DNA of 64,000 nt from Strigamia acuminata. Taxonomy: Eukaryota; Arthropoda; Chilopoda; Geophilomorpha; Linotaeniidae. Positions within the stretch are counted from its first letter, which is position 1. Each line of letters starts with the position of its first letter. The translations under genes were made by a program, and so were the position numbers. The stretch spans positions 26,066,427 through 26,130,426 of the forward strand of contig OX442315.1 in assembly GCA_949358305.1 (NCBI GenBank), given 5' to 3'. Positions 37,301 to 49,300 of the stretch are shown here, one piece after another. The notes under the pieces are model-generated. The model saw only the letters and a program-made list of their open reading frames with translations. It was not told the DNA's origin and searched no databases.

Positions 37301-40300
37301 TAATTTAATGACTCATTTCTTTCAGCTCATCCCACTGCTTAAAGGCACAAACAACAGACATTCAGATGATATAAAAGACATCATATCCACCAACCAAAAA
37401 CACACAGAAATCACTTTTAGGGGTGCAGATTGAATGCATCTACTGATCCTAATTTGTGGTATTGAACACACTTCAGTAACAATTCACTGAGCGCGCACAA
37501 AGCCAATCCTGATTGCTGCGAAAATAGCTGCTGATCTAACTATGAAATGAGAATGGCAAATGACAAATAAGGGGATCGAACCACATCTCCCTTGATTGCA
37601 AACGGAGGGAAGTTAGCAGTGCATCTTTAGCAGAATTTTATGCGCACATTTTAATCTGCAAATCATGTTAAACTGTAATGTTTAAAAACATAATTTTATG
37701 TGTTTAAATATTTTCAATTTAAACAGCATAAGACAACTCTAAAATATTCATGCAGACTGGTTTAAAGAAGATAAAACAGACTACATATAGTTAAAATTTT
37801 ATATAGCAAAATTTTGTCTCTTAAAACTAGTGAACTATGTTTTGCTCCCAATGAGCTATAGATTTTCTAATCCTCGTGAGGTTGAGTTTATATATGTTGT
37901 TATTTGATGCCAGCTTGGTATTTTGCTGAGTCTAAGAAAGATTAATTTTTAACTACCGGTCTTTATCTTAAACTTATTTCGTTGTCAAAAGGATTTTTTC
38001 ATTGATCTTAACTTTTGTACCTGGTCATACAGATAGAACAGCCGTTACATTAAACTGGTTTGGTTAAGTTTTTCAAGGACAAAGTTGGGATTCGATTCCC
38101 TGTCGTCGATTGCTTAAAATCACGACTGTTTTGTCTTTTAAAAATCATTTATTTGGTCAATAATAATCTTCAACTGACTAATACATAATAATTTCAATTT
38201 AGGTGTAAAATTTGTAGCCAATTTATAACTTTTGAATTTGTTTTCTGTTTGTGATGAATTAGTTTGTTTGCCCGCTTGCATTTCAACCTATCACTCACAA
38301 TCAGTCATCTGCTTGAGACACCTATTGCGCACGTGCCACACTGAAAAGTAACTTTGAAAATACAAATAAATAAATTGCCTTTTATCACAAATGAGTGAGG
38401 TCATATACAGTTATCCACCTGCCGAAAGTCATTTAATGAGAATAAAGTAAGTCACTTTTTGCTGCTAATGCACCTATTGACTACCTGAAGATGAAGAGTC
38501 GGGCAAGTGGACAACTGATAATTGGTTTTGCTGAAAGCTTCTCATTTACTGGCAGTTTTTCTGACTACGGCCTTTTTACAGCCAATAAATGCGCCATTTA
38601 CCGATACATTGAATAAGTAGAAGCAATCGACTTATTTCGTATTTGTTTTGTACTAAGAAAGCCGTAAAAAAATAATATATGCAATCAAATGCATTAATTT
38701 TTTATACAAGTTGTCAACAGTATCGTTCAATTTCTTCCTTTTCCATGAGGAAGAAAAATGTACTTTCGAATAAACGAACTTAATTGCTGTATAGATCAAC
38801 CAAGTAAATATAAATAACTTTCCCTTAATTTACATGTTAAAAGGTATTTTATTTTTAGCAATGCCCTGTCAAATGTTAACGTGATGACTAATGCATGACG
38901 CATGCGCAGATCGTATCATCACCTCAAAAGAAAAATGCAAAATGAAGATAAGTCACCCATTGGCCCCTTTTGCGAAAACTACCTTTTGGCACTTTCCTTT
39001 TGCAAGCAATGACGGTTTTTACATCATATCTGCTGACCAAAAGGAACAGAAAGAAAGAAAGTAATAAATTTAGCTCACCAGATTGAACGCACCTAATGTT
39101 TGTTAATTATTAATTTCTTGGCTACCAAATCAAGACTAAACTTATTGATTTTGCTTTTCATTTGTTGTACTCCCATATTTGTAATGGTTTCTGCCACTTA
39201 CCACCACTATAAAAAGAAGAATTCACCTATCTAAAAAAAACATCTATTTCCTTTTTTTAAAAAAAAGATTATCTCTTCATATCGACCAGTTTGAAGCACA
39301 ACATTTTCATATTCGTTGGTTATACTAAAATATTAAAAGCTACAAAATTAAAATCAATTTTATACGATCCAAATTAATTCTAAACTATTCGTACAATTTT
39401 AATATATTGTATTTATACTGTATAACGAGAAAGCTTGCGGCAAAACGTTGTTACTAGCACAGTTTAATAACGTGAAAATTCCCCTACACAGCTTGACTAA
39501 AGTTAATTAAAAATATGTTGTCCATACGCGAAAACACGTATTATATGGTATTCAATTCCCTTCGGCCAAATTTATTCACAGTTTCAAAGCAATTTGAAAA
39601 ATTCCAAACATTCTTTCCGATAAATACGAAAAAGAATAAAAGCGTACAGTTTCAGCGTTAAGAAAATGCTGGTGCGAAAAAAAGTAAAATGACTCATTAG
39701 AACAAAACACGAATCTGCTTTTCCAACTTAAATAGAATGAGTGGCACTTGGAAACCACATGGGAAGCACAAGTGTGCATTTGGATACACAAACAAGAGAC
39801 CCAAGTTAAAACCAATCTCTACGTCCATACATACGTGATCCAAACTTTTCTTCACTCCTAGATTTCTACTGTGCGTCAAATGAATAAACTCAGTGACGAC
39901 AGACAGTTTATACTAGAAACTGAACCTACTCTGGGGAAATTGCAATTATAATATTTTTTCCCAAAAAACGACGCAGAAGAGAACAAGTCGGCAACTGACG
40001 CTTCCCATGAGAATATGAATGGGATTAAAATTCACATGCAGAAGGAACGTTCAACGAACATGGTTGGTAATTGGTATAAGAAGAGGAAATAATAATATAA
40101 AAAATTCAAGACGAAAATATAAAATAAATGAGAAAAAATAGAAATCTTGGAAACTCATCTAAATTCATCCTCCATTTCAGATTTCAGAAATTCAACTAAC
40201 AGTCTGCGCCCAGTATCTCGATGCCAAACTCAAACACTAAATTCCATTTTTTTCCACTCAAAAACACAAAAGTCTAAAATTATTTATTGCGCACGAATAA

Positions 40301-43300
40301 ACAGTAGTTGTTATTATTTCTATCAATCGTGTAGTATTTGTTTCATTTATGTGTGCGCAGACATGGATTTTTCAAAAAGCCAGACTAGGGTTACCATTCC
40401 TGTTATCGTTTCGGTAATACGCACATTCACGTAATTTAGAGTAAGGGGAATCAGAAAAGAAATTTAAGTACTTAACTGGTCAAGTACTTAAGTGTGGATA
40501 TGCAACTGAGCATGCCCAGAACATTTTTAAAGTTTGTTTTTACACACTGGGCATGCTCAGTTGCATATCCACACTTAAGTACTTGACCAGTTAAGTACTT
40601 AAATTTCTTTTCTGATTCCCCTTACTGTTTCACAGGTTGTAAAAGAGTAACGAGCAGAAACAAAATGACAAACGATGACAAAGTTTGCTGATGCATGCTT
40701 TCACGAAAATAAATCTGTGTTGTCACGTGATGTCCCTTGTGCCATTCCACAACTTCGTACAAATCTAATCCCCTTTTCCTTTCCTAAATCCAATTCTTAG
40801 CTTGTCGCCCCCTCGTCAATATTTGAACCGTCTTCTATATAATGCAATATCTCTTCTTAATTTCCAACAAACGATAAAAAAAATAAAGGTCAAGCAGTTC
40901 ACGAGCAATTGATTCGCTTATCATCTGCTCGTGGGTACCTTCGTTTTTTTCCTCTTTTATTATCAGATAGCTGCCATTCGCACCCTCTTTTGGACGGCAG
41001 CAACACTTTCTGCTCTGCTAGTTCTTCCAGTAGATGCCTCCCTCTTCAGCACCCAACCGATCGTTGCCTGCTATCAGACAGGACCGTCCCCTACCATTAG
41101 CTTGCCAATGTCTGTTCCCATGACTGCCATCTGCTCTTGCTGAGTCAAGCGGGGCACCTTAAAGACATGCCATTTCGTCATAAGTCAAAGTGGCAACATC
41201 TTCCTCCTACAAGTTGTGAAGAAATTTGCAATTTTCTAAAATTATTCATGATAAAAATCCCCCTTTATATAAATTTCAGCTGCAATATTTAAATAATTAA
41301 TAATTATGAACAAATTTTTTTTAAAAAAAAATATTCATTGCTCTTTTGCATTTTTATTGTCAACATTACCATACTGGCAATTGATTTTGAGAATATAATA
41401 ACGAATTTCACAATGTATGCAAATCAACTACATTTGAATTTAAAATAAAAACCACATTCATCATCCGCGACATCTCACGACAAACAAAAAATAAGTGACA
41501 AACGTTGTAAACAAAACCACTTTTCAAGTTGCACCATTACATGGTTGGGAAGATTTTCCTTCCCCTACTCTCTTTCACGGTGGGGCTACGGTAACCCTGT
41601 GTTGACCTAACCTACAAATTGCGTTCAATCAAGCAATCCATCAAACAAATCCCGGACAAATAATTCCTCGAAAGGAAGGTGGTTTCCTAAACAAAAAGGA
41701 ATCAAAATTCCAAACTTGGTCACAAACAACTTGTATCCAAACATCAAAATCACATTGCATGTCGTTGGAATTTATTGACTCGCCAGTCACTATTGCCTTT
41801 GCTTCCTTCACACGTCTCGAAAACCATTTCACCAAAGCAATTCAACGCAACTCGGTGCAAACAACTTGGGCAATTGCTAGTGGAAAATTGCAACGGCCTT
41901 GTGCTGACATATTTCCGTTAAATTCACTAGAATGATCCAAACTTTTCTTTCTTTCTTCCCTTTTTCCTTAATCTATTACCTACACAAAACATGTCAACAC
42001 TCTTTTTCAGAATTGTGACAATAAAAAAAGAAAACTTGTCAAACAAAGTCAGAAAAATGACTTGTATTCTATGCAAATCAATTTTCATTGTTATCTAACC
42101 GTGGGAATTATTTAAATCCCTGCGCATTTCTTACTTAACTTCGTAATTCAACTCAAATGTGATGACAGAATTTACTAATATAATAATGTACAAAAAATTG
42201 CGTTATTTATTTAACAAACTGTCTGACCTTTTTAACAGACTGTCCGAGTTTTTTATTAAAACAAATTTCATTCTGAATATTAATTCTTTTTTGCCTTCAA
42301 GTTTTTTAAATATGTCAAAAAATAGATAATTTAATTATAATTTCCCCAACGATATATAATTATAATTTCTTTCATCTAAAAATAGAAGCGGAAAAAAATA
42401 AAATGAGAATAAAAAGTAATAGGTGGATTGTTTTTGACATTTATAAAGAATCGTGTGGTTTTCACACGTATAACGACACCAACAAAAAATATTTTTTCCC
42501 TCATTTCATTGACAAGCCATACATCTTGGAGAAACTTAATTAGGCGGGGGAGAAAATGTCGGAATTTGTCTAACGCTATTCCAATTACATTTTAAGTAAA
42601 TTACACAAACAGCAAATGCTAAATTTAACAGAATTTTTCTTTAAACAAACAAACAAAACAAAAAAAAAAAAAAAAAAAAAAAAATCACAGTAGAAAAATT
42701 GTATTTTAACTGACTTTTGTAAACAAAACAAAAAACACGCTTTCTTTACTTTCAATCTTATTTCAAACATGATCGGTCACTGTCGGTGTCGATCTGTTTT
42801 CAATGCATGCGTGTTTATACTCGAGATGTCACATCTCACTACGTACACATACTGGTGTTGTCCGTGATGGCAATGGCAATTTCCATTGCTATTTCAAGCA
42901 CTGAATACATAAAAAAATCAATTTAAACTTGTTGATTTTGGCTAAACAACGAGTGTATTTTTTATCAATTCAGACACATTCAGTACATTTATTGTGGATT
43001 TACCACCAGAACGTCGCGCCAAAAATATCAAATATAGAAATGCCGAATCGTGATAACCACATTTGTTTTACATTTTGGCATTCAACATTCTGGGGGTTCG
43101 ACAATGTCAGACTCCAACCAATTATACAGGCGACAGTAGTCAGCCAAGTGTGTAAAGCTTCGCCAAGCAAAAAGTAAAACGTTACCAAGAATCTGTTACT
43201 TGAAAAGAAAGCACAGTATTTTTGGAATGATTAAGTTATTATTAAAAACCAAAAAAAAAAAAAAAAAAAAAAAATGAATCGATAAGGTTTCACCAAAATA

Positions 43301-46300
43301 GCCACTAGGTTCTTAATGTTTTGTCTTGCGTGAAGCGATGAATGAAAAACGATGCAAATATTTTAAACAAAAATTCCTGTCAATGACACGCTTGTCAGAG
43401 TGGCAAAACGCATCTCTCGTTACCTTGTTAATTAAACTGACGGCGGCGCTGATTCAATCAACTCTCTTCGCTTTTCACGTAAAGATCGCCGACGACCCCA
43501 CCCCACCCCATCCCCCATCCTGTGACATCTACAAACAATATTACATCCATAGATTACCACACGTCAGCTTTGACAAAGAGAAACAAAATTCCCTTTTATT
43601 CGCTAGGCTTTGATGGACGCTCGATAATGAGGAGTAGAGAGGAGGTACAATTCTAGGCTGTCAAACTCACGAATGCGGCAAGTGTCATTTCATTTTCTAT
43701 TACAAAACCACCATCAAGGAAACTTTTTTCCTTTTTTTTCCAATTTTATTCTCATTTCTCTTTCACAATTGTAGTTATTAAAGAACCGCTAAAATTTATC
43801 AATTCACGTCAAGGACCTCGAACAAAAGTGGTAAGAAAAAAAGGAATGAACATTTTCAAAACACACGCCTCAATGTCAAACGTATGTCAAGTGCAAGACC
43901 AAAATTTATTCCTTAAATGTTTAATAAAAAGAATTAATTCATTTTTCCTGCAAAAAAAGATAAAACTATTCTTAGCTGTTTGTCTCGCCGAAGTGAACTC
44001 TAAACCGGCCGAAAGTTTTCGTTATTGGAAGGTCAAGAGCGCGGAGTGATAATCTTGTTTAGTCTATGCACTCCGACGGAAACGAAGTGTCTACTGACGT
44101 GGAAAAATAGTGTGCTACACAATCCCTATTGACAGTGGGAAATGCCCTGCAGATTAGGGCGGATTCACCACTGGCAAAGGACTTTGCCTTCAAAAAATAT
44201 TAGATTAAGTTAAAATCATTTCCACACACACTTTGTAAAAGTGACCTTAAAATAAAGCGTCAACAACAGACTGCAATTTGCTGACATGCAGAGGCATTGC
44301 TTGAAATGTTGGTTACATGCACAGTACGCTGCTTTCATGAAGAAAACAATTTTCTCCCGCAGTTTGCTTGTAAATTGCCCAAATTTAGTTACTTTCCGCC
44401 AAGTGAAAATTGCCAAAGTAATTTTTTTCTTATTATATTATGCATTTAAATAAAGAAAAATGAAAAATGTATCAAACACTAAGTGCATCTCTTAAAAAAA
44501 AATTCTGTAGCTTTAAAATCAACTGATAACTTCACATATGCTTTTGACACTGATCATTTCCATAACACAAAAAAGCAGAAGAAAAAAAATCTGATTAATG
44601 ATCTCACATTCTAACTCTAACATTTCAATCTGTAATGCGCAACTAATCAACGACAATTTCATTCAACAGCTGTTTGTCTAAATGTATCTTCTCTTTTAAC
44701 ACAAATTAAAATTTACCATTGCAGATTACCTATATTATACTAAAAAATTACAAAAATGTCCACTTACCTATCGTAATAGTAATCCCTGAAACAAAAAAAA
44801 AAGAAAAAAAAATTATTATTTTTTTATTTAATAATGAAATGGCTGCGCGAAACGAAATTGCAAATAAAGGTCACATGCACACACTATTAAAAATGCATTG
44901 AGTTACTCGATCACGACAGTTATTCCATTAGATATGTCAAAATTTTGGACACGCTACATCCTTAATGCACCATGACAGGTTCAAACCCAGTGGTCTGCAT
45001 CTTAGGCACTTGAAAAATCGATGAAAACTATTTTATTCACATTTAAAATACACTTTGACGTTCAACGAAGGCTTTCTTTTCACGACTACATTAACGAACT
45101 CCTTTCCTTTCTTGCAAAGCAAATCAAAAACCAAATAAAGCTTATGACGTCACGTGCACAGTTTCTTGCACATGACATCCATTAGTTATTGATCACACGA
45201 ACCAACTGATGAATAAAACATAACTAAACCTCCATATTTCCTAACCAAACTTAACAAATAAAAAGCGAAATATTTTAATGCTCTACCGCTAACTTCAAAT
45301 TCCGAAAGGCATAATTCTAAAAGAAAACTTTAAACTTTATTAAAAGTATCTAGAATATCTATCTGGCAGACTATTTAATCTCCAGTTCATTTCTTTTGGT
45401 ATTGGGTTGACTCGCGAACACTACAGATGAACTTATAAATCGAAGCAATATTTGCAATTGCATGAAATAGCCAAGGCAATTTTCTGTAGTAGTATATTAC
45501 ATCCCAGATTAGTTAAAGCTGCACGGTTGGTGGTTAAAGAATAGAAATTAAAGAGCTAGTTGCATAAATTTATGTACACTGATGAAAAGAAGTAATTTTC
45601 CATTTGCGTGCCACCATGCAAATAAAACACTCAGAAATAAATTTTATTTTATTTTTTTTTTAAATTTAAGAAATCTAATTTCATCATTTCTCATGAGTTA
45701 ATAAAGAAGATAAATTTTATGGTAGCTATTTAATAACTCTAAACTAACCAGCACATCCGACCAAGCTTTTGAATTAGATGCACACAAAAATCAATTCAAA
45801 ACAAATAAATGGTTCCATTTACCGTGAATTTGCATAACACAAATAAATAAAGCGCTTATAACTTTAAATTGAATGAACCCGCAGTAAGATGTATTTTTAA
45901 ATTCAAGAATAAATGTAACTTAAACAAGTAAATAACATTTCAACTTCCCTGCTTTTGGCCTCTTGGGTAACCATTACTCCCATGCAAATGACATCCTCAA
46001 ATATTAAACTACTCTAATTAAATTTTGCAATTTCCAGAGAACTGCCCCCTCCCTCACCAAGCAGAAAAAAATAAAGCGCTCCTGCATCCCTATCTTGGCA
46101 GACTAAAACTCATACCTACTCTTTCTTCATTAAACCCCTCGAATATTCCTTTCCTACTGGCCTGCAAATTTCAAATTCTCCGAGTGAACTCCAACCTGAG
46201 AGCCACGTTTTACGACTCGTGCACGTCATTACCGCATCTACTTTTATTACGATATTAAATACGGCGTAGTCACATGTACCGCGAATTTTTATGCAGTGAT

Positions 46301-49300
46301 CATCATTACGGGAGATTATCAGCTGCTCTACACGACACTGCTTCATTAAAACTTTTGCGCATAGAATTACACTCTCTTCTTGCATATTTATCGTGTCACT
46401 TCAGGCTGTTGGCCTTGTTATTTTTCCTAATGTAAGTCGACTATTTATCGCGCAATATTGCATGCACGCACTAGCACACGCCAACGTGTACGAGTGCACA
46501 TAACCGTCTGAAATCATTACAAGAGAATTTGTCGCAAACCAACTTTGCCCCAGCGCTGCATGTTTTTTAAATAATTTGCATGAAATTCCGAGCATTCCAA
46601 GCATCCTAGCTAAATGATATTCTCAATTTAGAGCCGTGTGTTCACTTAGACCTCATCACACTACCGTAGTCGAATGCTCGCAAGAGACACATGCACGTTT
46701 CGCATTTTTAATAAATGCAAAGATTCCACATCTTGGTCGAAAATAATGAATAATGTAGCTTTAAGATAAATGCGAAGTAAATATGATCCCTTAACCAACA
46801 GTTACGGTAGCAGTCTGCTATATAATGAACACTTGAGAACTTTCCCCGAAAGCCTATTCAACTTGTATTACACTTGCCACAAGTGTAGATATGATGAGTG
46901 CATCATCACACATGCACAAACCAGGGCGCACGTCCAATTCGAGACTTTTCCTTCCCCATCTCTAACCACAAAATGACCCAATTTATGGCTGCTGTTTCAA
47001 CATAAACTGCCTAATAACGGTTGCAGATTGTGCAGAATTATACCCTTGCATGGGCGGGTGGTAAAGGAGACAGCACATTGTGAGCCGTATGTGCTAGAAC
47101 AATATTATCTAAATATCCACCTTTACCAACCAAAAGAATGAAGCAAAAAACAAAATATTTATATACAAGTACTCGTATATATTTGCATAAACCATATTAC
47201 GTTTTAGCTAAAATGTTTCGACGTTGAGTTGTAAATCAAGTCAATTAGAATGTGAGACAACAAAAGTGTCAAATTACTGTGGACGGAGGTGATGTCAATC
47301 TCGTAAAATCTCATGATAAATTCATGCGATCAGCGTTGGAAAATGACAAGTTTCGCACACAGTACTTCGCCATAACCTTCCTCACCAAAAATCCCTAAAA
47401 TTATTGGTCATGTTTAAATTTAAATATGGAATAAATCCTTCGCCCAGTAATTCAGTTTTATTGCTCTGCCATATTTGAGCGAATGCAATTTGTTGACATT
47501 TCATGCAAGGCAATAGAAATTACATGCGATGCACAAATAAAGTATACAGATTGGTTAATTTTAAAGTAGAATACTTTCACCCTTTTTACTCGCTTTTAAT
47601 TTCCATTTGTCTAATTTTATTTCTGTTTGTTCAATCCGTTAATGCCCACACAATTAAAATAAAACATAATGGCCGTCCAGTAAACCTCCTATTTATAGGA
47701 TGCAATTTACTTCTTTTTATTTCTTAATATCACCGAATGTAATAATGAAAATCGTTAGTTTTATTTCCTAATGTTTAATCTCTCAGCAATAAAAATATTT
47801 TATTTTTCGCTCGTTCAATACAGGATGCAGCGAATAATGTTTATATAAAAAAAAAAAAAAAAGAAGAAAAAGAAAAAAGAAGAAAAAGAAAAAAGCCAAA
47901 AGAATGCGTTGAATTCTGCGTTAAACATTTTGTAAAAGCTTAATCATTTAATCGTCAACTGTGATGAATTACGAGCTGTTTATTTTTGTTACGTGCAAAT
48001 AAGTGGAAAATCAAACCCTTCACAATTTTTAAGCTCCAGTGTAAACATGCACGGATCCACACCAACTGAAAGTACTGCAACAGTTCTCACAGTTGCTTTT
48101 CTAATCTTGCCAAGAATTTTCCATTAGCTTTGCTAAAGAAATACTGTTGATGACAAAATGAAGTTTCCGTTGCAATCACATTGGTGCCAAGAAAACTTTA
48201 ATCCTTTTTTTTTCTTTTCTTATCTCCATTAATATTTTTTTTTGTCTGAATCACCACCTGTTAATTAAAAGACCCAACCAGAACCCAAAATTAAAAAAAA
48301 AAACAATAAAAAAAATGTAACTGCGGCTAGGAAAAACACTGGGGTAGGCAGTCAGTCACCTTTAACTTAATTTTTTCCGTAAGAAAACAACTTTTACAAC
48401 ACCAAACACGATAGAATTGAAGTAGCACAACTAGAAAAGGAAAGAAAAGCGAGAGAAAAAAAAATGAAATTCAGATCAATAAAAGAAAAATCGTCTCAAA
48501 CTAACACATTGGCAATGCAGAACAAGGTCACCGCTACAGGCAAATGCGATTTCATTTGAAATCGAAATAGAACCAGAAAAAAAATCATAAATAAATAAAT
48601 GCCTAACTTCATTAAACGAATCAAAACAATTCCCAAGGAAGTCTTCAGCTTCAGATTTCTCTCTTTTTTTACAAGCCATTATTATCAAATTAACTAGTTT
48701 AACACGTAATAAAAACACTAGAAATTGAGTATGGTAGCCTTGAAATATAAAACTAAAGGTTTTTTTTTATGGCCTCTTTTTCTGCCAATGATCTTCAAAT
48801 TGGTGCTAACACAAACTTCATTAAACCGCAAACGAATAAAAATAAAATACAAATGTAATTCAATTCAATTTGTCAACCCCCTGAATACAACCTTACAAAC
48901 CTTAATAATTCATAATTACATGTTTTTCAAACAAAATTGCACGTTTCATACCCGACATCGACTTTTTTTTAATTCCATTTTTTATTTATTTATTATCTTC
49001 CATTGTGAATTCTTATTTTGAAGGTGTAGAGGAAGCCATGACAACAAGCGATAGTTGCCATAGCTTAATATTAAACTTTTTGCAAACAACAAACCAAACT
49101 CCAAATTTAGAAACTTTTCTGAGAAAATTCTAACCGCGAATCGAAGTAAAAAAGAAAAAAAAAAAAAAAGAAATTTAACTTGGCAAATTCGCAAACATAC
49201 TCGTAAACGTCATCAGCGCCTTGATGTAAAGTATTAAGATGCTAATTATACAATGCAAACTTGAGATTCCACAACCGACATCAAAAAGTAAGATTAAAAT

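Larger units (their letters stand above)
32030..44767 (-). other. Large intron of the BCL11-like gene (part 1)
   Basis: Noncoding apart from inserted elements: foldback repeats at 34.6-36.2 kb, a tandem duplication at 37.15 kb and a hairpin MITE at 40.4 kb. GC-richer patches lie at about 34.3-35.2, 40.9-41.2 and 43.4-43.6 kb. Long first introns often hold enhancers, but no individual element can be identified with confidence from sequence alone. Confidence 0.5.

Noticed and set aside
38085-38115. tRNA T-arm-like sequence GGGATTCGATTCCCTG
   Set aside because: No matching box A, anticodon arm or acceptor stem at tRNA spacing.
47851-47895. Purine-rich A/G tract as an exon or enhancer
   Set aside because: It is a simple repeat of AAGAAAAAGA type, matching many other low-complexity tracts here.
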